Origin: JBDRMV01 sp043825615
GTDB lineage: Bacteria; CG03
Direction of reading: 5' to 3'
Assembly: GCA_043825615.1 (NCBI GenBank)
Contig: JBDRRS010000011.1
Span: forward strand, 53,711-117,710
DNA: 64,000 bases
Shown here: piece after piece, positions 41,438 through 48,922 of the stretch
Numbering within the stretch: position 1 is the first letter of the stretch
Layout of the letters: each line of letters begins with the position of its first letter
Notes under the pieces: model-generated
Told to the model about the DNA's origin: nothing
Seen by the model: the letters and a program-made list of their open reading frames with translations, nothing else
The model's database searches: none
Translations under genes and position numbers: made by a program

Positions 41438-43171
41438 ATGAAGAACAAAGAATTGGCGAATCTGTTTCTTGAGATAAAGCAGCTTTTAGAACTTAAAGGC
41501 GAGAACCCTTTTAAGATCAGGAGTTACGAGAAGGCGGCGGACACGATTATGTCGCTAACCGGCGATATAAAACAAATTGCGGAGAGGGGGGAACTCCTGA
41601 AGATTCCGGGAATCGGGAAGGGAATTTCCGGCAAGATAACCGAATATGTAAAAACGGGGGAAATAAATGAGCTTGAAAAACTGAAAAAGGAAATCCCCGC
41701 CGGGCTTGTTCAGATGCTGAAAATTTCCGGCCTCGGCCCGAATAAAATAAGACATATCAGGGAAACGCTGCATATTGAAAGCATGCGCGGGCTGGAGATT
41801 GCGGCAAGACGGGGAGACCTTGCGGGGATTCCGGGTTTCGGTGAAAAGACGGAGCGCAACATCCTGCGGGGCATAGAAATGGTGACGCGTATGTCCGGGC
41901 GGTTTCTGCTCCCTACGGCGGAAGAGACGGCGAACGGCATTATAACGTGGCTCGGGAAGAACGAAAAATGCTCGAGGGCTCTTACCTGCGGCAGTTACCG
42001 CCGAGGCTGCGACACAATAGGCGATATAGATATCCTTGCGGTTTCGGACGAGCCGCAGGCGCTGATTGACGAATTTACGAAAAGAGATGATGTCGAAAAG
42101 GTCTTTGCGTCGGGGAAGACAAAGGGAAGCGTTTTTCTGAAAAATAACGTTCAGGCGGATTTGAGGGTCATTGACAAAAAATCATGGGGCGCCGCCTGTA
42201 TGTATTTTACCGGAAGCAAACAGCATAACATTAAACTTCGTGAGTTTGCCCTTAAAAAAGGTTTTACGCTGAATGAGTACGGTCTATGCAAAAATAGGAA
42301 GTCGAAAGATGCTGCGGTTGAATATGCGGCGGGGAAGACGGAGAAAGATGTCTATAAAAAACTCGGTCTTGATTTTATCCCTCCCGAACTCAGGGAAGAC
42401 CGCGGGGAAATAGAATCGGCGCAGAAGGGAAATCTGCCGCGTTTGATTGAGATTGAGGATATAAAAGGCGACCTGCACATTCACAGCGTTTATTCCGACG
42501 GTTCGGCAAAAATTGCCGAAATTGCGGAAGCGGCGGGTAAAACGGGTTATTCCTGGATTGCCGTCTGCGACCATTCCCGCTCCCTGAAAATTGCAAAAGG
42601 GCTGAGTGTCGGGGATTTAATGAAAAAGAGGAAAGAAATAGAAAAACTGAACAGGTCCTCGAAAATCAGAATTCTTTTCGGAGCGGAAGTTGACATTCTT
42701 CCCGACGGCGCTCTTGATTATCCGGATGAGGTTTTGAAGGAACTGGATGTGTGTATAGCAGCCGTTCACTCCGCGTTCAGACAGCCGGCGGATGTTATGA
42801 ACAGGAGAATATTAAAGGCAATGGACAATCCCTTTGTTGACATTCTCGCGCATCCTTCCTGCCGGCTCATCGGCAAAAGAGAGGCGCTTGCCGTGGATAT
42901 CGAAAGAATAATCAAAAAGGCAAAAGAAAGAGGAATAATACTTGAAGTAAACGCATTCCCCGACCGTCTTGACCTCAACGACATACATTGCCGGCAGGCG
43001 GTGGAGGAAGGCGTCATGCTTTCTCTCGGTTCGGACACGCATGCTCTCCGCCAGCTTTCCAATGTAAAATACGGAATAAAGACAATGAGGCGCGGCTGGG
43101 TTGCGAAGGAAAATGTGATAAATACGCTGACGGCGGAAAATCTGCTGAAAATAATTAGGGACGGTTCCTAA
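41438..43171 (+). CDS. polX: PolX family DNA polymerase with PHP domain (577 aa)
   Basis: Bacterial PolX layout: N-terminal HhH region (KGENPFKIRSYEKAAD, IPGIGKGISGKI, GIPGFGEKTERNI), nucleotidyltransferase core with CGSYRRGCDTIGDIDIL near 185-200 and QADLRVI, thumb with GAACMYFTGSKQHNIKLRE, and a C-terminal PHP domain from about 343 (GDLHIHSVYSDGS, CDHS, EVDIL, HPSCRL, GSDTH) that gives 3'-5' exonuclease and AP-endonuclease activity. Works in base-excision gap repair. The last codons (IIRDGS) are encoded by a GGGACGGTTCC repeat. Confidence 0.95.
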   Translation: MKNKELANLFLEIKQLLELKGENPFKIRSYEKAADTIMSLTGDIKQIAERGELLKIPGIGKGISGKITEYVKTGEINELEKLKKEIPAGLVQMLKISGLGPNKIRHIRETLHIESMRGLEIAARRGDLAGIPGFGEKTERNILRGIEMVTRMSGRFLLPTAEETANGIITWLGKNEKCSRALTCGSYRRGCDTIGDIDILAVSDEPQALIDEFTKRDDVEKVFASGKTKGSVFLKNNVQADLRVIDKKSWGAACMYFTGSKQHNIKLREFALKKGFTLNEYGLCKNRKSKDAAVEYAAGKTEKDVYKKLGLDFIPPELREDRGEIESAQKGNLPRLIEIEDIKGDLHIHSVYSDGSAKIAEIAEAAGKTGYSWIAVCDHSRSLKIAKGLSVGDLMKKRKEIEKLNRSSKIRILFGAEVDILPDGALDYPDEVLKELDVCIAAVHSAFRQPADVMNRRILKAMDNPFVDILAHPSCRLIGKREALAVDIERIIKKAKERGIILEVNAFPDRLDLNDIHCRQAVEEGVMLSLGSDTHALRQLSNVKYGIKTMRRGWVAKENVINTLTAENLLKIIRDGS

Positions 43172-43174
43172 TTG
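43153..43174. repeat. AATTAGGGACGGTTCCTAATT repeat at the end of polX
   Basis: AATTAGGGACGGTTCCTAATT lies across the polX stop codon. An inverted copy, AATTAGGAACCGTCCCCAATT, starts 46 bases downstream. Together they could fold into one long stem. Confidence 0.75.
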
Positions 43175-43190
43175 TCAGGGGAGTGCTGAA

Positions 43191-44807
43191 ATGTTGCGGA
43201 TGATAAAATTTGCACGGATAATTAGGAACCGTCCCCAATTGGTGATTGTTTTTTGTTTTTTACTTTCCGGCTGCGGGAGGGAAAAACGGGACCTCGCAGG
43301 CGATACAATCGTTTTTGCCTCCGGCGGTGAGCCGTCGTATCTCAATCCGGTTCTCGCCAGCGACTCCTCTTCAGGCGACATAAACGATCTTGTTTTCAAC
43401 GGTCTTGTAAAATACGATAAGAACCTGAAACTTACGGGCGACCTCGCCGAGAAATGGTCGGTCTCGGAGGACGGTCTTACGATTTCGTTTTTCCTGAGGA
43501 AAGGAGTCATCTGGCACGACGGACGTCCCTTTACTTCGCGGGACGTGGTTTTTACGTACAGGTGCCTGCTCAATCCCGGGGTTCTGACCCCTTTCTCAAG
43601 CAGGTTTAAGAGGGTAGAGAAAATTGAGGCACCGGATGATTACACCGTGGTTGTAAAATACGGTGAGCCCTTCGCCCCCGCTCTCGAGTCGTGGGGGATG
43701 GGAATAATTCCGGAACACATTTTCGGCGAAGGAGATTTCAACACGCATCCGGCGAACAAGAAGCCCGTCGGAACGGGACCTTATAAATTTGTCCGGTGGG
43801 ATGCCGGCGAGAAACTCGTTCTTGAAAGGAACGAGCGTTATTTTGAAGGAATGGGGAACATTTCAAGAATTGTTTACAGGATTATTCCCGACGAATCCGT
43901 TCAGTTCCTTGAACTGAAAAGGCAGATGGTTGACAGAATGGGTTTGACCCCGTACCAGTTTAAACTTCAGACGGGCGGGGATGTTTTTAAGAAGAGTTTT
44001 CGGAAATTCAGGTATCCTTCTTTTACGTACACCTATCTCGGGTTTAATTTGAAAAATGCGCTTTTCAAAGAAAAGGAAATCCGCCGGGCGATTGCTTATG
44101 CGGTTGATAAAAAAGCGATTGTCGAGGCGGTTTTACTCGGCTACGGAACGCCTGTTTCCGCTCCGTATCCTCCGAGTTCGTGGGCTTACAATAAGAATGT
44201 GGAAAAGATTAAATACAGTCCGCAGAAAGCGCGCGAAATTCTTGAGGAAAACGGGTGGGTTGACACCGACGGCGACGGCATCAGGGAGAAGGACGGCCGG
44301 AAATTTTCTTTTACGATTCTGACAAACCAGGGGAATAAAATGAGGGAGGAGTGCGCGACGATCATTCAGGCGCAGTTGAAGGAAGCGGGGATTCAAGCGA
44401 AAATCAGAATTCTTGAATGGGCTTCTTTTATTCACCAGTACATTGACCCGAGGAATTTTGAGGCGGTCCTGCTCGGCTGGTCGCTCGCGCTCGACCCCGA
44501 CCAGTTCTCCATCTGGCATTCCTCCGAAATCCGCGCCGGCGGCTACAATTTTGTTTCCTACAGAAACAGGGAAGTTGACGAACTTCTTGAAAATGGCCGG
44601 GCCACATTTGATACGGGGGAGAGAAAAAAAATCTATTTCCGCCTCCAGGAGATTCTCGCTGAAGAAGTCCCGTACTGTTTTCTTTACGTGCCGGATGCCC
44701 TGCCGGTTGTTCATTCAAGGTTCAGCGGCCCCGAAGTTGCGCCGGCGGGCATTTCCTACAATTTCACGAAGTGGCATGTCCCCGAAAATTTGATAAAATA
44801 TAGATAG
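43191..44807 (+). CDS. Peptide/oligopeptide ABC transporter substrate-binding lipoprotein (SBP family 5)
   Basis: 538 residues. Signal segment QLVIVFCFLLSGC with lipobox Cys about 26. SBP_bac_5 pattern: GGEPSYLNPVLASDSSSGDI, LTGDLAEKWSVSEDGLTISFFLRKGVIWHDGRPFTSRDVVFTY, GTGPYKFVRWDAGEKLVLERN and the DTDGDGIREKDG loop. Captures peptides or similar solutes in the periplasm. No permease or ATPase genes are nearby, so it is an orphan. Part of the leader (ARIIRNRPQ) is encoded by the inverted repeat at 43220-43240. GGGGAG ten bases upstream supports ATG 43191. Confidence 0.9.
   Translation: MLRMIKFARIIRNRPQLVIVFCFLLSGCGREKRDLAGDTIVFASGGEPSYLNPVLASDSSSGDINDLVFNGLVKYDKNLKLTGDLAEKWSVSEDGLTISFFLRKGVIWHDGRPFTSRDVVFTYRCLLNPGVLTPFSSRFKRVEKIEAPDDYTVVVKYGEPFAPALESWGMGIIPEHIFGEGDFNTHPANKKPVGTGPYKFVRWDAGEKLVLERNERYFEGMGNISRIVYRIIPDESVQFLELKRQMVDRMGLTPYQFKLQTGGDVFKKSFRKFRYPSFTYTYLGFNLKNALFKEKEIRRAIAYAVDKKAIVEAVLLGYGTPVSAPYPPSSWAYNKNVEKIKYSPQKAREILEENGWVDTDGDGIREKDGRKFSFTILTNQGNKMREECATIIQAQLKEAGIQAKIRILEWASFIHQYIDPRNFEAVLLGWSLALDPDQFSIWHSSEIRAGGYNFVSYRNREVDELLENGRATFDTGERKKIYFRLQEILAEEVPYCFLYVPDALPVVHSRFSGPEVAPAGISYNFTKWHVPENLIKYR
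43220..43240. repeat. AATTAGGAACCGTCCCCAATT repeat in lipoprotein leader codons
   Basis: Inverted partner of 43153-43174. Lies at codons 10-17 of the lipoprotein gene, before the hydrophobic part of the signal. Confidence 0.75.
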
Positions 44808-44875
44808 AATCTTATGCTGCAACTTCTACGCAGATTGCGAAGAAGTTCTTAAGGAATTGCAGCGAGCGGTTTGTT

Positions 44876-44984
44876 GGCACGGCATTGCCTTCCAAGCACC
44901 CTCACGAGGGCGGCTCGCTCCGCAGTCCTGCGGGGAGAAAGCAGAGACCCTCGGACTGACGGGCTTGTCAGACAACGCCGTGCC
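44876..44984. repeat. 109-base structured repeat, copy 1
   Basis: Bounded by GGCACGGC (44876-44883) and its exact complement GCCGTGCC (44977-44984). Inside are the stems CCGCAG-TC-CTGCGG and CTGAC-GGGCTT-GTCAG. Almost the same 109 bases recur at 60745-60853 upstream of murC. This may be a transposable MITE-like unit or a structured RNA. It precedes the small membrane protein gene. Confidence 0.8.
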
Positions 44985-45021
44985 TCCTGCGAACGCGGCT
45001 AAAAGCTGCATTAGGTGTAAA

Positions 45022-45504
45022 ATGAAAAAAACTCTGGCTTTTCTGAATCTCGTCTGCGTTGTTGCCGTAGGATTTTATTATTTTAAGGTATGCGCTTTGC
45101 CGGCGGGGCAGGTTTTTGCCGTCAGTCCTCAGGTTTTTATCCTTGCGGCTTGTTTCGCGTTTCTTTTCATAGGCGGCGGTTTTTTGAAATCGCTCGCTGT
45201 CCCGTCGCTTCTTTACTACGGCATCACGGGATTGTTCCTTTATCCGTGGAAAGGGTTTGACATTGCCAATCAGTGCCTGCACATTCTTATGCTTGCGAAT
45301 GTCGTTTATTTTCTACTTTCAACCCTGCTCAGAATTCAGATTATCCGTCTGGTTCTGGGTCTGGCGTTCGGATTATTTGTCGTTGCGGGAATCAGGTTTT
45401 ACCAGATAAAAGCGCTTAACATAAATCCGAAAGTTGCGAAATCATATCTCCCGAAAAATCTGCATCCGAAGGTAAATCTAAAAAAAATCAAAGCGGCGAA
45501 TTGA
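45022..45504 (+). CDS. Small membrane protein, unknown (160 aa)
   Basis: Four or five hydrophobic segments (FLNLVCVVAVGFYYF, VFILAACFAFLFIGGGFL, LLYYGITGLFLYPW, HILMLANVVYFLLSTLL, LVLGLAFGLFVVAGIRFY) and a basic tail (KNLHPKVNLKKIKAAN). I do not recognise the family. I start it at ATG 45022 because the open frame further up (to 44857) runs through the 109-base repeat. It ends convergently nine bases from argS. Confidence 0.6.
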   Translation: MKKTLAFLNLVCVVAVGFYYFKVCALPAGQVFAVSPQVFILAACFAFLFIGGGFLKSLAVPSLLYYGITGLFLYPWKGFDIANQCLHILMLANVVYFLLSTLLRIQIIRLVLGLAFGLFVVAGIRFYQIKALNINPKVAKSYLPKNLHPKVNLKKIKAAN

Positions 45505-45512
45505 AGTTTTGA

Positions 45513-47051
45513 CTACATCTTTTCGGGCGCCGAAATCCCGAGGAGTCCGAGGCCCGTCCCGAGAACTTTTCTGACGCCCGATATAAGTAAAAGCCGCTGT
45601 TCGGTAACATTTCTGTCTTCGAGAATCACCCTGTTGCGGTCATAAAAGTTGTGGAAAGAAGAGGCTAAAGCCAGGAGATAGGAGGCAAGGTGGTGCGGGG
45701 CGTATTCCGCCGCGCACAGTTCGACGGTGTCCTCGAATTCGCATATCTGCCTGAGGAGTTCTCTTGATTCATCGCCGAGAGAATCAATCCCGGCTCCGGC
45801 TTTCAGATTGTCCTGTTTTGCTTTTTCGAAAATAGAGCAGATTCTCGCGTTGGCGTACTGTATGTAATAGACGGGATTTTTTTGGGTCCTTTCCTTCGCG
45901 AGTTCGAGGTCAAAATCAAGCTGCGCGTTCGCTTTTCTCGTGAGGAGGAAAAATCTCACCGCATCCCGGCCGACTTCCCGCATCACTTCTCCCGCGGTCA
46001 GGAAATTGCCCTCCCTTTTGGACATTTTAAGAAATTCCCCGCCCCTTTTCAGACGGACAATCTGACAGAGAACAATTTTGAGATTATCAGGGTTATAACC
46101 GAGCAGGCCGACCGCTCTTTTTATCCTGCCGGTGTAGCCGTGATGGTCGGCCCCCCATACGTTTATGCAGACGCCGGCTCTGCGGAATTTTTCCCTGTGA
46201 TACATAATATCCGAAAAAAAGTATGTCGGTTCGCCGTCTTTTTTGAACAGAACCCTGTCCTTGGAGTCCCAGTCCTCGACGTTGAGCCAGATTGCATTGT
46301 CCTTTTCGAAAATTACATTTTTTTCCTTCAGGATTTGCAGGGTTTTTCCGGCGTTGTCCTTTTCGTAAAGGGATGTTTCAAAAAAGAAAGTATCAAATTT
46401 TATATCAAGTTTTACGAGGTCGTCTTTGATTCCTCCGAGAATCTTCTGAACGGCAATTTTCTGTATCTCTCCCGTTTCCAGCTTGCCGTCCAGGGTTCCG
46501 GCGATTTCCTCGATGTATTCTCCCGAGTAGCCGTCCGCAGGCGCGGGCTGTTTGTTTTTTGCAGCCACCACCGACTCCGCAAGGAGTTTTACCTGCCTCC
46601 CGCGGTCGTTTACATAATACTGGGTTTCAACATCGCAGCCCCTGTGCCTCAGTATCCGCGCGAGGCAGTCGCCGAGGACTCCGCCGCGGATGTGACCTAT
46701 GTGGATGGGGCCCGTCGGATTTGCGGAAATAAATTCTATAATAAATTTTTCCTTATTTTTCTCAACTGCACGCTGTTCCTTCACGGCTTTCAGGAACATC
46801 TCTTTGATAAAATCATTCGTAAGCCGCATGTTCAGAAACGGCATTTGAATTTTAACTTCTTCAAAAATGTTTTCTTCAAGAAGTTTCTGCCGCAGGATAG
46901 CGGAATATTGCGGACCTAACTTTGTGAGGACGTTCGTCGCATAATCGCATGCTGTGAAAGGCGGCGCCTTCATCACGTCAAAGTGAATTTCTTCGCCGGC
47001 GTTCGTTTCTTTCAAAATACGCTTTATGCAGGTTTTAATAAATCCGGTCAT
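45513..47051 (-). CDS. argS: Arginyl-tRNA synthetase
   Basis: Class I synthetase, 512 residues, slightly short for ArgS (550-580). Motifs: FISANPTGPIHIGHIRGG (HIGH), KMSKREGNFLTAGEV (KMSK), YYVNDRGRQ, and the C-terminal anticodon-binding DALR domain ending LLGISAPEKM. It charges tRNA-Arg; a tRNA-Arg gene lies 4 kb upstream. The start at ATG 47051 gives the short N-terminal Add-1 region. Divergent from the lipid kinase gene. Confidence 0.95.
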   Translation of the reverse strand: MTGFIKTCIKRILKETNAGEEIHFDVMKAPPFTACDYATNVLTKLGPQYSAILRQKLLEENIFEEVKIQMPFLNMRLTNDFIKEMFLKAVKEQRAVEKNKEKFIIEFISANPTGPIHIGHIRGGVLGDCLARILRHRGCDVETQYYVNDRGRQVKLLAESVVAAKNKQPAPADGYSGEYIEEIAGTLDGKLETGEIQKIAVQKILGGIKDDLVKLDIKFDTFFFETSLYEKDNAGKTLQILKEKNVIFEKDNAIWLNVEDWDSKDRVLFKKDGEPTYFFSDIMYHREKFRRAGVCINVWGADHHGYTGRIKRAVGLLGYNPDNLKIVLCQIVRLKRGGEFLKMSKREGNFLTAGEVMREVGRDAVRFFLLTRKANAQLDFDLELAKERTQKNPVYYIQYANARICSIFEKAKQDNLKAGAGIDSLGDESRELLRQICEFEDTVELCAAEYAPHHLASYLLALASSFHNFYDRNRVILEDRNVTEQRLLLISGVRKVLGTGLGLLGISAPEKM

Positions 47052-47097
47052 TTTTGCTTTTAACTCTTATGGTTATATTCTATAATAAATCCGGAAT

Positions 47098-47997
47098 ATG
47101 CTCAATTGCAAAGTTATTGTAAATCCTGCCTCCGGAAGGGGGCGCGGTTCCGTTCTGGCGGGTCTCGTAAAAAAGGAACTCTCTCTGGCGGATGCGGATA
47201 TTCTGTTTTCCGAAACTCTGGACGAGGCGAGGGAGCAGGCGCGCCGTTTTGCCGTGATAGGAGTGAACCCCGTCATTGCCGTCGGCGGCGACGGAATACT
47301 CAACGCAGTGCTGAACGGCGTCCTGAGTGTCTCGTCCAATGTTTCTATAGGTTTTATTCCTGCGGGAATGAGTAACGTTGCTGCCAATTCCCTCGGAATT
47401 CCGCAGGAACTCCGGCGGGCGTGCCGGGTGGTCAGGCATGGGCGGGTAAAAAAAACGGACGTCGGCAGAATTACATCCGCCGGATTTGAGAAATATTTTA
47501 TTTCAATGGTTGACTTCGGCGTAACGGCCGATATTGTGCGTCTCGCCGAGAGTAATGCAAAAATTAAACGGTTTTTCGGAAAAGCGGCGCATGTCCCCGC
47601 CGGGTTCTGCAAATTCATTCAGAAGAAAAAATTTTTCAGCGTTTCAGCCGGCGGGGAATCGTTTGATTCTTTCCAGGTTATTTTTTCAAACGGAAAATTC
47701 TGGGGCGGGAAGTTCTTCTGGGACGGCGGGATTTCAATAGAGGACGGGCTGGGCGATGTTTTTATTTTTCGTGAAACGGGTTTTTTCAAGCTGCTCGGAA
47801 TTTTCGGAGATTTGCGCGCGGGCAAAAGGGAAAAGGGAATTATAAAATTGAGGGTCAGGGAAATCGAAATAAAATCCCCTTTCGAAGTTCCCTTTCAGGC
47901 GGACGGCGAATTTCTCGGGTTTTTAAGGGAAGCGAAGGTTGAGGTCATTCCGGAAACCGCCAGTTTTATCGTACCGCCGCCTGAGCAGACCGCATAA
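47098..47997 (+). CDS. YegS/DagK-type lipid kinase (299 aa)
   Basis: Diacylglycerol or sphingosine kinase family: KVIVNPASGRGRG, VIAVGGDGILNAVLNGV (GGDG nucleotide loop), IGFIPAGMSNVAANSLG and the C-terminal sheet around FQADGEF. GMSN replaces the usual GTxND, with Asp missing. It phosphorylates a lipid at the inner membrane. A TATAAT at 47081-47086 lies 11 bases before the ATG, implying a very short leader. Confidence 0.88.
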   Translation: MLNCKVIVNPASGRGRGSVLAGLVKKELSLADADILFSETLDEAREQARRFAVIGVNPVIAVGGDGILNAVLNGVLSVSSNVSIGFIPAGMSNVAANSLGIPQELRRACRVVRHGRVKKTDVGRITSAGFEKYFISMVDFGVTADIVRLAESNAKIKRFFGKAAHVPAGFCKFIQKKKFFSVSAGGESFDSFQVIFSNGKFWGGKFFWDGGISIEDGLGDVFIFRETGFFKLLGIFGDLRAGKREKGIIKLRVREIEIKSPFEVPFQADGEFLGFLREAKVEVIPETASFIVPPPEQTA

Positions 47998-48055
47998 ATT
48001 CAATCATCTTCTCCGGGAAACTTTTTACCGGTTATTTCATGATGAATGCCCGTTC

Positions 48056-48111
48056 ACAGGTCTTGTGCCGCGGGGGTTTAGACCTGTTATTTTCAGGGAG
48101 TTTATTATAAT
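48056..48111 (+). promoter_or_regulatory. Inverted repeat and -10 box before the nuclease-recD2 operon
   Basis: ACAGGTCT (48056-48063) and AGACCTGT (48080-48087) form an 8-bp perfect inverted repeat with a 16-base centre. A second smaller one, CCTG-N7-CAGG, spans 48083-48097. TATAAT is at 48106-48111, seven bases before the GTG at 48119. The palindromes cover the -35 zone, a good place for a repressor; identity of a regulator is unknown. Of the 121 bases before the gene, the rest has no feature. Confidence 0.45.
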
Positions 48112-48118
48112 ATAAACC

Positions 48119-48922
48119 GTGAAAAAAATAGAATTAAAAACTATGTCCGCCTCAAAACTGCGGCTTTATCTTCAATGCCCGCTCCGGTATTACTATGCAT
48201 ACGGCGAGGGAATATTTCAGAAGGAGACAAAAGCCACCCGGTTCGGCGCCTATATTCACGCCGTTTTGGAGAACTATCTGAAGCACCTGCTGATAACCGG
48301 CAGACAGCAGGACATGGAGGGCCTTTACGGGATTGTCTCGTCAAAGAAAAAGGAATTTGAGGAGATTCCAAACACCGGAGAACTTTCTTTTTTTGAGGCG
48401 GACATTATCCTGAACAGGTTCGCTTCAAAAAAAATCAATCCTTCAAAGATTTATGCCGTGGAAAAATTTTTCCAGATCCCTTTTTACCCGAAGGAGCCCG
48501 TTTCTAACGGGGTTTACGGGGACGGCGAAATCAGCATAGACGGCAGGATTGACAGGATTGACATTGAGTATCACAAAGAAGGCGGGCTGCTTCACATCAT
48601 TGACTACAAGACCGGAAAGAATGAACTCACGGAAAAGGAATTGGAGGATGATATACAGATGAAGTTTTATATTGCGGCCGCCTATTTTCTTTACAGGAAA
48701 TTTTACAAGCGTTTCAGGTTTTCCCTTTATTACCTGCGGCACGGACGGGAAGTGAATTTTGAAACGGATTACCGCGGGGAATACGGCGAAGAATTGAGAA
48801 ATCATATTTCGGCGGTTAATAAAGATGCCGATTATAAAAAAATTGTCACGAAACTCTGCTGTTACTGCCCCGCCTTTAAAATCTGCAAGCCCGACATGAG
48901 CAGAATAAAAAATGAAGGATAA
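48119..48922 (+). CDS. PD-(D/E)XK nuclease, AddB/RecB/Cas4-like (267 aa)
   Basis: Nuclease with active-site residues: an early His in GAYIHAVLE, DGRIDRID (Asp) and HIIDYKTGK (D-x-K). Four Cys (in LQCPLRYYY near residue 19 and CCYCPAFKIC near the end) match the iron-sulfur staple of AddB, Cas4 and RecB-like exonucleases. The 3' end overlaps recD2 by 11 bases, so the pair is probably one end-processing unit. The GTG start lies right after a -10 box. No CRISPR locus is present, so Cas4 proper is unlikely. Confidence 0.85.
   Translation: MKKIELKTMSASKLRLYLQCPLRYYYAYGEGIFQKETKATRFGAYIHAVLENYLKHLLITGRQQDMEGLYGIVSSKKKEFEEIPNTGELSFFEADIILNRFASKKINPSKIYAVEKFFQIPFYPKEPVSNGVYGDGEISIDGRIDRIDIEYHKEGGLLHIIDYKTGKNELTEKELEDDIQMKFYIAAAYFLYRKFYKRFRFSLYYLRHGREVNFETDYRGEYGEELRNHISAVNKDADYKKIVTKLCCYCPAFKICKPDMSRIKNEG

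Noticed and set aside
44857..45021. N-terminal extension of the small membrane protein
   Set aside because: The sequence is the 109-base structured repeat found also before murC, not coding.
45882..46919. 345-codon plus-strand frame
   Set aside because: Opposite strand of argS, which carries the HIGH and KMSK motifs.
48119..48922. Cas4 of a CRISPR system
   Set aside because: No array or other cas gene nearby; overlap with recD2 favours a general repair nuclease.
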